From: JAVJSD01 sp040219575
Lineage (GTDB): Bacteria > Planctomycetota > Planctomycetia > Pirellulales > Pirellulaceae
Length of the DNA: 64,000 nucleotides
NCBI GenBank assembly: GCA_040219575.1
Contig: JAVJSD010000134.1
Location: 1-64,000 of the forward strand
Direction: 5' to 3'
Part shown: positions 54,470 to 63,770 of the stretch, piece by piece
Layout: every line of letters starts with the position of its first letter
Numbering within the stretch: the stretch's first letter is position 1
The notes under the pieces: generated by a model
Seen by the model: only the letters and a program-made list of their open reading frames with translations
What the model was told of the DNA's origin: nothing
The model's database searches: none
Made by a program: the position numbers and the translations under genes

Positions 54470-55564
54470 ATGTCGCTGCCAGAATCGACCAACGCGGAAT
54501 CGCCCGTCACGCAATCCGTCGGCGCCTTTGTGGCCGAGAGCAACCGCGCCGCGCAGCCGGTGCGCGTGGCCGTGGTGGGTTGCGGCTACTGGGGCCCCAA
54601 CCTGCTGCGGAACTTCCAGAATTGCGATCAGACGCACGTCGTGGCGGCTTGCGACGCAGATCCCAAACGACTGGAGCGGGTGGGCGTGCTCTGTCCCCAG
54701 GCCGAGACGACCACCAGCTTCGACGAGGTGCTCGCCAGCGACGACGTACAGGCGGTGGCCATCGCCACACCGGTCGGCACGCACGCCAAGCTCGTGCGCC
54801 AGGCGCTGGAGGCCGGCAAGCATGTGATGGTCGAGAAGCCGCTGGCCGACTCGGTCGCCGACGCCCAAATGCTGATCCACACGGCCGAGCAAAACCAGCG
54901 CGTGCTGATGGTCGACCACACCTTCCTGTTCAGCGAACCGGTGCGGCGGATCAAGGCCCTGATCGACGCCGGCGAGTTGGGCGAGATCTACTACTTCGAC
55001 AGCGTGCGGATCAATCTGGGCCTGATTCAGAACGACGTGAACGTGCTGTGGGACCTGGCGCCGCACGACCTGTCGATCGTCGACTATCTGCTCGGCCGCA
55101 TGCCGCGCAGCGTGTCGGCCATCGGCACCTGCCACACCGGTTGCGGCGTGGAGGACGTGGCCTACTTGAACCTCGACTTCGGCCAGGAGCTGATCGCCAC
55201 GTTCCACGTGAACTGGCTCAGCCCGGTGAAGATCCGCCACATGATCATCGGCGGCAGCAAGAAGAGCCTGGTGTACAACCATCTCGATCCGGTCGAGCCG
55301 ATCAAGATTTACGACCGCGGCGTGTCGGTGACCGACAGCCCCGAGGCGCGGCGGGGACTGCTGATCAGCTACCGCACCGGCGACGTCTGGTCGCCGCACA
55401 TCGAGCAGGGCGAACCGTTGGCCGAAGTGGTGCGGCATTTCGCGCATTGCATCCGCACCGGCGAGACGCCGCTCAGCGACGGCCGCGCCGGCCTGCGCAT
55501 CGCGCAGGTGCTGGAGGCCTCCGAGCGAAGCATCAAAGCCCAAGGCGGCCGGATCACGCTGTGA
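54470..55564 (+). CDS. Gfo/Idh/MocA nucleotide-sugar dehydrogenase
   Basis: The product is 364 residues, cytoplasmic (no signal, unlike the two exported relatives). The Rossmann motif is VRVAVVGCGYWGPNLLRNFQ; the catalytic region is VMVEKPLADSVADAQML; further conserved blocks are LMVDHTFLFSEPVRRIKALI and LWDLAPHDLSIVDYLLG. The G-C-G-Y-W-G-P-N signature is common in members clustered with sugar aminotransferases and acetyltransferases, where they oxidise C3 of UDP-sugars (WlbA/WbpB type) before amination. That fits the neighbours at 51765 and 52298. Confidence 0.88.
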   Translation: MSLPESTNAESPVTQSVGAFVAESNRAAQPVRVAVVGCGYWGPNLLRNFQNCDQTHVVAACDADPKRLERVGVLCPQAETTTSFDEVLASDDVQAVAIATPVGTHAKLVRQALEAGKHVMVEKPLADSVADAQMLIHTAEQNQRVLMVDHTFLFSEPVRRIKALIDAGELGEIYYFDSVRINLGLIQNDVNVLWDLAPHDLSIVDYLLGRMPRSVSAIGTCHTGCGVEDVAYLNLDFGQELIATFHVNWLSPVKIRHMIIGGSKKSLVYNHLDPVEPIKIYDRGVSVTDSPEARRGLLISYRTGDVWSPHIEQGEPLAEVVRHFAHCIRTGETPLSDGRAGLRIAQVLEASERSIKAQGGRITL

Positions 55565-55620
55565 TGCGGCAAAGGGCGAGACTCGTGGACGGCGATGAAG
55601 GTAATTGAATGGAACGCCGA

Positions 55621-55646
55621 TTCACGGCCGAGGGCGGCCATGCTAC
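55621..55646. repeat. single right arm of family A (copy A4)
   Basis: TTCACGGCCGAGGGCGGCCA followed by TGCTAC is the family A right arm. The 16 bases before it (TGGAACGCCGATTCAC) match the inner flank of the copy at 26697, but no left arm is found upstream. It lies between the sugar dehydrogenase and the RidA gene. Confidence 0.7.
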
Positions 55647-55764
55647 GGATGTGCTTGCGAACCGCCTCGCGATGTGACACCTTAATGGTCCGAATTCGCT
55701 GGACCATCCCCCACCCCGTCGACCGCGCAACGGCGCGCGTCGTCCCGCCGCCAAGGAGTCACAC

Positions 55765-56205
55765 ATGGGAGCCGAACAAAAGGCGCTCGATCTGGGCCTC
55801 ACCTTCGAAAAGCTGACGCCCGGCTACCTCAATCTCTGCATTCGCACCGGCAACCTGCTGATCACCTCCGGCCACACCAGCGACGCCAAGGGCGTGCTGG
55901 GCAAGGGCATGACCGTGGAAGAGGGCTACGCGGCGGCCAAGGACTGCGCCGTGAAGATTCTGCGCTCGGTGCACAACGCGCACGGCACGCTCGACAACCT
56001 CCGCGTGCTGAAGCTGCTGGGCTGTGTGTATTCGGCCCCCGACTTCACCGACCAGCACCTGGTGATCAACGGCGCCTCGGACCTGCTGCACGAGATCTTC
56101 GGCAAGGAAGGCGACGGCTATCACGCCCGCAGCGCCCTCGGCTTCGCCGCGTTGCCCACCGGGGCCGCGGTGGAAGTGGAAGCCATCTTCGAGATCAAAG
56201 ATTGA
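55765..56205 (+). CDS. RidA/YjgF-family protein
   Basis: The product is 146 residues. An ideal AAGGAG precedes the ATG by 6 bases. The RidA fold motifs are LLITSGHTSDAKGVLGKGM, LDNLRVLKLLGCVYSAPDFT and YHARSALGFAALPTGAAVEV followed by EAIFEI. The Arg of A-R-S-A and the Glu of E-A-I-F-E occupy the active-site positions of enamine/imine deaminases, so hydrolysis of reactive 2-aminoacrylate-type products is plausible. It appears to be a single gene between a repeat and a shared terminator. Confidence 0.9.
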   Translation: MGAEQKALDLGLTFEKLTPGYLNLCIRTGNLLITSGHTSDAKGVLGKGMTVEEGYAAAKDCAVKILRSVHNAHGTLDNLRVLKLLGCVYSAPDFTDQHLVINGASDLLHEIFGKEGDGYHARSALGFAALPTGAAVEVEAIFEIKD

Positions 56206-56270
56206 AGGCGCGGCGACCCTCGCAGCTGAGGTTGTCCACATCGGTCTTGGGCCGGCAGGATCCCCCAACA

Positions 56271-56303
56271 AAAACGCGGCGTCGAAATTCGACGCCGCGT
56301 TTT
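56271..56303. terminator. bidirectional intrinsic terminator
   Basis: AAAACGCGGCGTCG (56271-56284) pairs perfectly over 14 bases with CGACGCCGCGTTTT (56290-56303) around an AAATT loop. The A-tract and T-tract make it active in both directions. It lies between the ridA-type gene (ending 56205, plus strand) and the desaturase gene (ending 56327, minus strand). Confidence 0.9.
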
Positions 56304-56326
56304 CTGTTTCAGCACACAATCGCGGC

Positions 56327-57415
56327 TCAGGCCGCCTTGCGGACGTCGGTGCTTTGCACGTTGCTGCCTTCTTCGCGGTGCTTGTGCTTGTAGTCGACCA
56401 CGTTCCAGGCCAGGCCCAGCCGCTGCATCAGGCGGAGCATGCGGAAGGTGAGATCGATCTCCCACCAGCGATGGCCGTGATTGGCCATCCGCGGGTAGGC
56501 GTGGTGGTTGTTGTGCCAGCCTTCGCCGTAGGTCAGCAAGGCCACAAACCAGTTGTTGCGGCTGTCGTCGCCGGCCTCGTAGTTGGTGTAGCCCCACATG
56601 TGGCTGGCGGAGTTCACAAGCCAGGTGGAGTGCAGCACGAACACCAGCCGCACGAACATCCCCCACACCAGGAAGGAAAGTCCCATGGCCGCACCACCCC
56701 AGGCCCAGCCGGCGCCCAGCAAGGCGCCGCCCAACGCAAAGTGCAGCGGCAACTGCAGGCGGCCGATCCACAGCAGCACGGAGTCCTTGGCCACGTCGGG
56801 CGCCCAGCGGCGGACGTGCGAGCCATAGTGTTCGTTGGTCATGGCCGGGAACAACCAGAAGAAGTGCGACCACGACGCGCCGTCGTGCGGCGAGTGCGGA
56901 TCGCCTTCCTTGTCGGAAAGTGCGTGATGCTTGCGGTGGTTCGCCACCCAGTCGGTCGCCGAACCCTCGCCCGACAACACGCCGCAGACGCCCAGCAGCC
57001 AGCGAATCGGCCGGTAGGTGCTGAAGCTGCCGTGCGTGAACAGGCGGTGGTAGCCGAGGCAAACGCCCAGTCCGCCGGTGATCCAGTGCAGCAACACGAC
57101 CAGTCCCAGGGCTTCCCAGGTGAACGTGAAGGGCGCCGCCAGAACGCCCACGTGCAGAATCACGATCCAGCCGGTGATCCACCAGTTGATGCCGGGCGAC
57201 TCGGGCCGGGCTTTGAACATCGGCTTTTTCGCCGGCAGCGGCTGGGAATCGACCGGTTTGGCGGCCGACTTGACGGGCTGCCTGGAGGCCTTGCCGCGGC
57301 GCTGGTTGCTCTGGCGTTTGCGGGACGCCGGCGCCTTGCCGCTCCTCTTATTCTTCGGCGACTGTTGACGCGTTGTTTCTTCGGTGTCGGTCCAAGGTTC
57401 GTATACGGTGGCCAT
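56327..57415 (-). CDS. membrane fatty-acid desaturase (delta-9 type)
   Basis: The product is 362 residues. It introduces a double bond into acyl chains using a di-iron centre in the membrane. The three His boxes are HRLFTH (123-128), HRKHH (160-164) and HNNHH (301-305), the acyl-CoA/acyl-lipid delta-9 pattern. About four membrane helices are visible. The first 70 residues are a Lys/Arg/Gln-rich extension (RSGKAPASRKRQSNQRRGKA) not needed for activity. It is monocistronic and shares a bidirectional terminator with ridA. Confidence 0.93.
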   Translation of the reverse strand: MATVYEPWTDTEETTRQQSPKNKRSGKAPASRKRQSNQRRGKASRQPVKSAAKPVDSQPLPAKKPMFKARPESPGINWWITGWIVILHVGVLAAPFTFTWEALGLVVLLHWITGGLGVCLGYHRLFTHGSFSTYRPIRWLLGVCGVLSGEGSATDWVANHRKHHALSDKEGDPHSPHDGASWSHFFWLFPAMTNEHYGSHVRRWAPDVAKDSVLLWIGRLQLPLHFALGGALLGAGWAWGGAAMGLSFLVWGMFVRLVFVLHSTWLVNSASHMWGYTNYEAGDDSRNNWFVALLTYGEGWHNNHHAYPRMANHGHRWWEIDLTFRMLRLMQRLGLAWNVVDYKHKHREEGSNVQSTDVRKAA

Positions 57416-57833
57416 CTTACCGGCTCGCTTTCATCGGAAGTGACCGCATCAAGGCGGCGGGGGGGGTGTCGACTTGCCGGTCGCCGCGCTCGCGGTCGGT
57501 CACCAGCAGATCGAGCACGGAATTGTAGATTGCATCGGTCCTGCGCGTGTCACCGAAGTGTTCCTGGTTTGTAATAGTTGTGTAATAGTCGCCATTACCC
57601 CGTCTTACCGCTCGGTCAATCGACAGAAATCCCTCACCACGTTGACTTTGGGGAACCCGAAGGTGGGAAAACGCCACGCCCTGCGCCGCCGGATTCCTGT
57701 CCCAAACCGAGCACAACGCCGCCCCGCCCCGCAAGTCTCCCGCGTCTTTGCGTCTTTGCGCCTCTGCGTTGAATTCTTGTCGGCAGCGCGGCCGTCGAAC
57801 CACCGGCAACCAGACAGAAATCGTACAAGCGAC
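57416..57833. other. gap upstream of the desaturase gene
   Basis: About 418 bases between the two leftward genes. It has a less GC-rich segment (57560-57640), where the desaturase promoter is expected on the minus strand, and a copy of the CGTCTTTGCGCCTCTGCGTT-type repeat (57736-57770). No gene is supported. Confidence 0.5.
57736..57770 (+). repeat. GCGTCTTTGCGCCTCTGCGTT-type repeat, copy 2
   Basis: Thirty-four of 35 bases agree with 26491-26525, in the same orientation. The surrounding sequences differ, so the repeat itself is the shared unit. Confidence 0.7.
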
Positions 57834-58922
57834 CTAAACCCGCGGCAGGGCGGCTTCGCGACGCGGCGCTTCTTCCACGCTGCCGTGGTTGATGCAGTCG
57901 ATCAGCAGCCGCAGGCGCCCCAGATTGCGGCGGTTGAAGTGGAACACCAGCCGCGGCAGGTCGGCCAGATCGGGCTCGTCCTTTTCCTCCGGCAGCGCAT
58001 CACGCTGCTCGAAGCGGCCGCTGCTGAGGATGTCGGCGAACTGCTCGTTGAGCTTCTCCAGCAGCATCGGGTGCAGCGGTTCCTGCAGTCGGAACACCAG
58101 CCGGCTCTTGGCGTAGCGCATGCTGTGGTAGACGCGGAAGAAGCCCAGGCATTCTTCCACCGCCTCGTCGAGCCGGTCGGTCAGTTTGTAGAGAAACAAG
58201 TCTTCCGGCGAGATCATTCTCTTCGCCAGCAGGTTGGCGAGCACGAACTGGTGCAGGGCCTGCCAGTAGTTTCCGCCCGGCTCGTCGAGCAGCACCACGG
58301 GCACCATGTCGCGCTTGCCGGTTTGCAGCAGCGTGATCACCTCCATGGCCTCGTCGAGCGTGCCGAAGCCGCCGGGCAGGCAGACCACGGCGTCGCATTC
58401 CTTGACGAACATCAGCTTGCGGGTGAAGAAGTACTTCATGTTCACCAGCTTCGGATCGCCGGCGATGATCGGGTTGGCCGACTGCTCGAAGGGGAGCATG
58501 ATGTTCAGCCCCATCGAGTTGTCGCGACCGGCGCCGCGGTGCCCCGCTTCCATGATGCCGCTGGCGGCGCCGGTCACCACCAGCCACTGCTGCTCGGCCA
58601 TGGCCCGGCCGAATTCGATCGCCTGCTGGTAGGCCGGCTCGTCGGGACGGGTGCGGGCGGAGCCGAAGACGGTCACCTTGCGGCGGCGGCGATAGGGCGA
58701 GAAGACCTTGAAGGCGTACCGCAACTCGCGCAGGGCGCGGCTGAGGATCTTCAGATCGCCCCGCGAGGATTTGTCGCTGGCCAGTTTGTCGGCCGATTCC
58801 TTGATCCGCTCGACGAGGTCGTCGATGCGGCTGCGCGGCGCCTGCGGCTCGGCCGTGCCGTCCTTCTCCGAGGCGGCATCGGCATCCAGATCCGGCAGGG
58901 CGTCTTCGGGGTCGATCGACAC
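57834..58922 (-). CDS. LOG-family (TIGR00730-type) protein
   Basis: The product is 362 residues. It has the lysine-decarboxylase-like Rossmann fold of LOG phosphoribohydrolases: VTVFGSARTRPDEPAYQQAI, WLVVTGAASGIMEAGHRGAG and the signature CLPGGFGTLDEAMEVITLLQ (P-G-G-x-G-T-x-x-E). Small LOG proteins release cytokinin-like bases from AMP derivatives. This one is larger, with an acidic N-terminal 80 residues and a 120-residue C-terminal extension, as in long bacterial members of unknown substrate. GTG at 58920-58922 follows GAGGAG by 10 bases. Confidence 0.87.
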   Translation of the reverse strand: MSIDPEDALPDLDADAASEKDGTAEPQAPRSRIDDLVERIKESADKLASDKSSRGDLKILSRALRELRYAFKVFSPYRRRRKVTVFGSARTRPDEPAYQQAIEFGRAMAEQQWLVVTGAASGIMEAGHRGAGRDNSMGLNIMLPFEQSANPIIAGDPKLVNMKYFFTRKLMFVKECDAVVCLPGGFGTLDEAMEVITLLQTGKRDMVPVVLLDEPGGNYWQALHQFVLANLLAKRMISPEDLFLYKLTDRLDEAVEECLGFFRVYHSMRYAKSRLVFRLQEPLHPMLLEKLNEQFADILSSGRFEQRDALPEEKDEPDLADLPRLVFHFNRRNLGRLRLLIDCINHGSVEEAPRREAALPRV

Positions 58923-59068
58923 GGGAAACGGCTCCTCGATTTTCGGGGGAAAGCGGCTCCTGAATTATAGCGGCCTCCCTCGATGCGGCCGGTTTTCTGC
59001 CTGGCCGCGTCACAAAATTCGCGCGAAGCGGACGTCCGGCAGGCGGGAAGCCCGGCTCACGGTCAGCG

Positions 59069-59097
59069 CAAAAAACAAGGCCCGGTAAAACCGGACC
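59069..59097 (-). terminator. intrinsic terminator after the small leftward gene
   Basis: On the minus strand GGTCCGG (59097-59091), loop TTTTA, CCGGGCC (59085-59079) forms a 7-bp stem with one G-T, followed by TTGTTTTTTG. It lies 34 bases after the stop of the gene at 59131. Confidence 0.75.
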
Positions 59098-59130
59098 CTG
59101 ACTCTCGCTTCCCCCCGGTAGCGAGGAATT

Positions 59131-59376
59131 TCACGCCGCGGGGCGATGAAGGTTCTCGTAGGCCAGCAGGATTTCGTACAGATCGCTGGAGATGGTGATC
59201 TGGTCGTCGGCGAAATCGTTCAGCCATAACCGCCGCCCGCGATAGGCCTCCGCTAGCAACGGCAGGATCTCGGCCAGCCGGACGGTGAGTTGGCTGGGCG
59301 CGGCGGACGCCTCTTCGACCGGGGCGTCGTCTTGCGGCTCTGGTCCAAAGTAAAGGCGTAGCTTGGGGCGTGCCAT
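59131..59376 (-). CDS. small conserved-looking protein
   Basis: The product is 81 residues: basic start ARPKLRLYFGPEPQDDAPVE, then a helical region SQLTVRLAEILPLLAEAYRG, R-R-L-W-L-N-D-F-A-D-D and ISSDLYEILLAYENLHRPAA. AAGGAG directly precedes the ATG and a good intrinsic terminator follows, so it looks like a real single-gene unit. No family was recognised; there is no signal peptide or membrane segment. Confidence 0.75.
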   Translation of the reverse strand: MARPKLRLYFGPEPQDDAPVEEASAAPSQLTVRLAEILPLLAEAYRGRRLWLNDFADDQITISSDLYEILLAYENLHRPAA

Positions 59377-59634
59377 AGGCTCCTTCCTGCGGGCCAGAAG
59401 TAGTTCTTTGCGATGGCGCGAAACGATCGCCGCCGGTAGCTCCTGTTATCGTCAGGCAAGGCCGCGCGACTTTGCTGATTTTTCCGAAAACTCCGATTGC
59501 AGCGTCGCACCCGACAACCTCGTTCGCTTTCCACGATCCTTGACAAGGCGCACCCCACGCGCTAGATTGCAGGGCGATTAACTTCAAATCTCACAATTCT
59601 TTGCGCAACACGCTGCGGTTTCCGGACGAGAGTT

Positions 59635-62600
59635 ATGGCGGTGGATTTCGGGCAATTGTCGCGGGAGCTGGGACTGGGCGTTGAGCAAATCCAGCGCACC
59701 GTCGAACTGCTCGACGAGGCGAACACCGTCCCGTTCATCACCCGCTACCGCAAGGACCAGACCGGCGGGCTCGACGAGGAACAGATTCGCCGCGTGCAGG
59801 ATGTCGTCAGCCGGCAGCGGATGCTGGCCGAGCGCAAAGTCACCATCCTCAAGTCGATCGAGTCGCAAGGCAAGCTGACGCCCGAACTCGCCGAACAGAT
59901 CAACGCCACGACTTCCACCAAGCGGCTGGAAGATCTCTATCTGCCCTACAAGCCGAAGAAGCAGACGCTGGCCACGCTGGCCCGCGAGCGCGGCCTCGAG
60001 CCGCTGGCCGAAGAAGTGCTCAGCGGCGATCCGGCCGCCATCGACCTGCCGGCGCGAGGGCAGTTCTTCGTCAACCCCGATCGTCAACTCAAGGTGCTGG
60101 CCGACGTGCTGCAAGGCGTGGGGCACCTGCTGGCCGAACGGTTCAGCGAACGCGCCGATCTGCGCGGGCGACTGCGAAAGATCCTTTGGAAATCGGGCAA
60201 GTTGGTTACGTCGGCCGTCGTCCGCCCCGAAGAGAAGGCCAAGGCCGAAAAGGAAGCGACCGCGGCGGCGGACAAACCGTCGTCACCAGAAAGTCAAGCG
60301 TCGGCGACGAGCGGCGACCCTCCGCCGCAACCGGCCGATGCGACGACCGACGACGCAGCCGCTTCACCGGCCGCCAACGATTCCGCCACGCAGCCACCAG
60401 CGGAAACCGCCGCCGCTTCAACTTCCGAGGTTGAAAGCCCGCCCACCGGCGGCGAGGAATCAACAACCGCGCCGACAAGCGACGTGGAGCAGCCAGGGGA
60501 GCCGCCCGTGGAAACGGCGACCGACGCCGCGACCGCGCACGTGGCGGCGCCGTCGCAAGCGGCGACCGGCGAGACGACGGACAACGTGACGTCGGAGCCC
60601 ACACCGAATCCGGGCGAGCCATCACCAGGCGAGCCATCACCAGGCGATGTCGCCGCGGCGACCGAGTCCAAGCCGCCGCAGGCGCCGCAAGACGAAGCGC
60701 CGAAAGACGAAGCGCCGCAAGACAACGCGGCCAGAGCGGACGACGCACCCGCCGACCAACCACCCACGGCGGACCAAGTATCGACCGTCGAGCCGGCGCC
60801 GTCCGAGCCTCCCGCCCCAAGCCAGTCGGAAGCGCAGGCCGCCGCATCGCCCGCTTCTTCCGTGGAAACCCAACCGGCGGTCGCGCACAAGAAAGAGAAG
60901 AAGAAAAAGAAGAAGAAGCCGAAGAAGGACAAGGCCGAGAGCGCTTTTCAGGACTACTTCGAGTTTCAAGAGGCGGTCACGAACTTGCCGCCGCATCGCG
61001 TGCTCGCGATCAATCGCGGGGAACGCGCCAAGGCGCTTCGCGTGCGGATCGAGGCCGACTCGGAGCAGATCGAGAAAACGGCCGACGAACTGCTCGTTCC
61101 GGCCGATCATCCGCACGCCGAGTTTTTGCGGGCTTGCGTGCGCGACGCGCTCAACCGCCTGGTGCTTCCCAGTCTGGAGCGGGAAATCCGCCGCGAACTT
61201 ACCGAGCGGGCCGAGCAGCACGCGGTCGATGTCTTCGCCCGCAACCTGCGCAACCTGCTGCTGCAACCGCCCGTCCGCGGCAAGCGCGTGTTGGCGATCG
61301 ATCCCGGCTACAAGAGCGGCTGCAAGCTGACGGCGCTCGACCAGTTCGGCAACGTGCTCGACTCCGGAGTGCTGCATATCGTCGGCAAGGCGGAGCGGCG
61401 CGCCCGAGGCCGCCAGCTCGTGGTCGATCTGGTCAACAAGCACAACCTGACCGTGATCGCGCTGGGCAACGGCACCGGCTGCCGCGAGACCGAGAAGCTC
61501 GTCGCCTCGCTGCTGTCGGAAGATCTAAACGGTCGCGACGTGGCCTACGTGATCGTGAACGAGGCGGGCGCCAGCGTCTACTCCACCAGCGATCTGGGCC
61601 GCGAGGAGCTCCCCAGTTGCGACGCGGTGCAGCGGAGCGCCGTTTCGATCGGCCGGCGATTGCTCGATCCACTTTCGGAACTGGTCAAGATCAACCCGGC
61701 CAACATCGGCGTCGGCATGTACCAGCACGACGTGAAGGCCGGCCATCTGCGCAACTCGCTCGACGCGGTCGTCGAGTCGTGCGTGAATTACGTGGGCGTC
61801 GACGTCAACACCGCCAGCCCGGCGCTGCTGCGTTACGTCTCGGGCCTCAACCAACTCACGGCGCGGCGTCTGTACGAATACCGCCGCGAGCACGGCCCGT
61901 TCCGCAGCCGCGAGCAGTTCCGCAACGTGCCGGGCTTCGGCGCCTCGGCGTTCGTGCAGGCCGCCGGCTTTTTGAAGATCAACGGCGGCGACAATCCGCT
62001 CGACGCGACCTGGATTCACCCGGAGAGTTATGAAGTAGCGCAACGGGTGTTGGAGAAGCTCGACTGCAGTCTCGAGCAACTCGCGGCCGCCGCGCCCGCA
62101 CCTCCCACGGCGGTCGCCGCGACGGCGACCACGCCGGACGTGGCGCCGACGACAGCGACTCCGGCGACAGCGACTCCAACGGCAGCGACTCCGGCGGAGC
62201 CGACCGGAGCCGAATCGAGCGCCGAACTTTCACCTGTCGCCGAAGACTCCGCCTCCGCGCCGGCGGTCGCCTCGGAGACACCGACGGACGACTCACCGCC
62301 CGCGGCCGAAAGCGAAACGCCCACCGAGCCGCCGGCCGCCCCGGCCGAAGCCTCGACCGCACAAGCACCCGCGGAACCTTCTCCGTCGCCCGCGGAAGCG
62401 ACCGCGGCGCCGACGACCGAGCCCACGGCCCAGGCCGAAGTCACGCCGAGCGGCGCGACGCCGGAAACGCCCACGCCGGAACCACCAGCGGCCGCACCCG
62501 CGCCTCCAGCCCCAACGCCCACCACCACCAACGGAACCCCGCCGCGCAATCCGCTGTGGGCCCAACTGGCGAAGCGCGCCGGAACCGCCGACCCCGACAA

Positions 62601-63249
62601 GATGGCGGAGGAGCTGCACGTCGGCCGGATGCTGCTGCACGACATCCTCACATCGCTGGCGCGGCCGGGCCGCGATCCGCGCGACGACCTGCCGCCCCCG
62701 CTGTTGCGCCGCGGCGCCACCAAGCTCGAAGACCTGCAGCCGGGCATGGAGCTCGCCGCCACGGTGCTCAACGTCGTCGACTTCGGCGCGTTCGTCGATA
62801 TCAGCCTGCCCGACAGCGGCCTGGTGCACATCAGCCGCCTGGCCGACCGCTACGTCCGCGATCCGCACGAGGTGGTGGCGGTGGGCGACACGCTGCGGGT
62901 GTGGGTGGTGGAAGTGAACAAGGAGCGGCGGCGCGTCTCGCTGACCGCCATCGAGCCGGGCAAGGAGAAGCCCCGGCAGGAGAAGTCCTCCGGCCGACCT
63001 CCCCGCCAGCGCGACAGCAAGCCGCGCCGCCGGGCCGACGGCAAGCCGCCGCAAGGCAAGCAGCGCGCCGGCGCCAAACACAGTGGTCCGCCCAAGTCGT
63101 ACCAGGCGGCGCCCAAGCGAAAGCCCAAGCCCGTCAAGCCGATCACCAAGGCCATGCAGGAAGGCCGTGAACCGATGCGCTCCTTCTCCGACTTGCAGCA
63201 GTTCTTCAAAAAGAAGAAAGACGACGACGAGCCCCAGAGTCCGAGCTGA
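59635..63249 (+). CDS. tex: Tex-family RNA-binding transcription accessory protein with two disordered inserts
   Basis: The product is 1204 residues; typical Tex is about 770. N-terminal helical part: ANTVPFITRYRKDQTGGLDE, RLEDLYLPYKPKKQTLATLA. The YqgF/RNase H-like domain begins VLAIDPGYKSGCKLTALDQF; GNGTGCRETEKLV and YVIVNEAGASVYSTSDLGRE follow, then the helix-hairpin-helix region (NVPGFGASAF) and an S1 domain (GMELAATVLNVVDFGAFVDI). Between these lie two low-complexity inserts: about 199-437 (Ala/Pro/Thr/Glu-rich, ending in a Lys run) and about 815-968 (Ala/Pro/Thr-rich). The C-terminus is Lys/Arg/Pro-rich. Tex binds nucleic acid and the transcription machinery; the inserts leave all core motifs intact. 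Confidence 0.94.
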   Translation: MAVDFGQLSRELGLGVEQIQRTVELLDEANTVPFITRYRKDQTGGLDEEQIRRVQDVVSRQRMLAERKVTILKSIESQGKLTPELAEQINATTSTKRLEDLYLPYKPKKQTLATLARERGLEPLAEEVLSGDPAAIDLPARGQFFVNPDRQLKVLADVLQGVGHLLAERFSERADLRGRLRKILWKSGKLVTSAVVRPEEKAKAEKEATAAADKPSSPESQASATSGDPPPQPADATTDDAAASPAANDSATQPPAETAAASTSEVESPPTGGEESTTAPTSDVEQPGEPPVETATDAATAHVAAPSQAATGETTDNVTSEPTPNPGEPSPGEPSPGDVAAATESKPPQAPQDEAPKDEAPQDNAARADDAPADQPPTADQVSTVEPAPSEPPAPSQSEAQAAASPASSVETQPAVAHKKEKKKKKKKPKKDKAESAFQDYFEFQEAVTNLPPHRVLAINRGERAKALRVRIEADSEQIEKTADELLVPADHPHAEFLRACVRDALNRLVLPSLEREIRRELTERAEQHAVDVFARNLRNLLLQPPVRGKRVLAIDPGYKSGCKLTALDQFGNVLDSGVLHIVGKAERRARGRQLVVDLVNKHNLTVIALGNGTGCRETEKLVASLLSEDLNGRDVAYVIVNEAGASVYSTSDLGREELPSCDAVQRSAVSIGRRLLDPLSELVKINPANIGVGMYQHDVKAGHLRNSLDAVVESCVNYVGVDVNTASPALLRYVSGLNQLTARRLYEYRREHGPFRSREQFRNVPGFGASAFVQAAGFLKINGGDNPLDATWIHPESYEVAQRVLEKLDCSLEQLAAAAPAPPTAVAATATTPDVAPTTATPATATPTAATPAEPTGAESSAELSPVAEDSASAPAVASETPTDDSPPAAESETPTEPPAAPAEASTAQAPAEPSPSPAEATAAPTTEPTAQAEVTPSGATPETPTPEPPAAAPAPPAPTPTTTNGTPPRNPLWAQLAKRAGTADPDKMAEELHVGRMLLHDILTSLARPGRDPRDDLPPPLLRRGATKLEDLQPGMELAATVLNVVDFGAFVDISLPDSGLVHISRLADRYVRDPHEVVAVGDTLRVWVVEVNKERRRVSLTAIEPGKEKPRQEKSSGRPPRQRDSKPRRRADGKPPQGKQRAGAKHSGPPKSYQAAPKRKPKPVKPITKAMQEGREPMRSFSDLQQFFKKKKDDDEPQSPS

Positions 63250-63253
63250 GCTG

Positions 63254-63736
63254 ATGGATTTCGACAAACGACTACAGGACGCCGTCCAGCGCGGCAAGCG
63301 CCGCTCCGACGAGAAGGCCCAGGAAGCCGCCGCGCGGGCGCTCAGCGAGGAAGAGCTGAAGAGCCTGCATTCGCGCTACCGGCTGTCGCTGTCGGAGCAC
63401 ATCGAGGACTGCCTCAAGCAACTCCCCAACCACTTCCCCGGCTTTCGCAGCGAAACGATTTACGGCGAGCGCGGCTGGGGCGGCGCCTGTTATCGCGACG
63501 ACATCCGCATTCGCGACGGCCGCCGCGACAACGACTACAGCCGCCTGGAGATGACCATCCGTCCCTACTCCTCCTACAACGTGCTCGAGCTCGCGGCCAA
63601 GGGGACGATCGGCAACAAGGAAGTCTTCAACCGCAGCCACTTCGAGGAGTTGGGCGAAGTCGATCCGCAGAGGTTCGTCGAGTTGATCGACGTCTGGGTG
63701 CTGGAGTACGCGGAGCTGTACGCGGCGAAACAATAG
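63254..63736 (+). CDS. conserved-looking hypothetical protein
   Basis: The product is 160 residues, starting at ATG 63254, four bases after the tex stop, so it is probably co-transcribed. An N-terminal charged helix (KRLQDAVQRGKRRSDEKAQE) is followed by a compact domain: YRLSLSEHIEDCLKQLPNHF, TIYGERGWGGACYRDDIRIR, YSRLEMTIRPYSSYNVLELA and FVELIDVWVLEYAELYAAKQ. No known domain was recognised; there is no signal peptide. Confidence 0.8.
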   Translation: MDFDKRLQDAVQRGKRRSDEKAQEAAARALSEEELKSLHSRYRLSLSEHIEDCLKQLPNHFPGFRSETIYGERGWGGACYRDDIRIRDGRRDNDYSRLEMTIRPYSSYNVLELAAKGTIGNKEVFNRSHFEELGEVDPQRFVELIDVWVLEYAELYAAKQ

Positions 63737-63770
63737 ACGCGTCGACCGGATGCGCCTCAACCGTCCGCTC

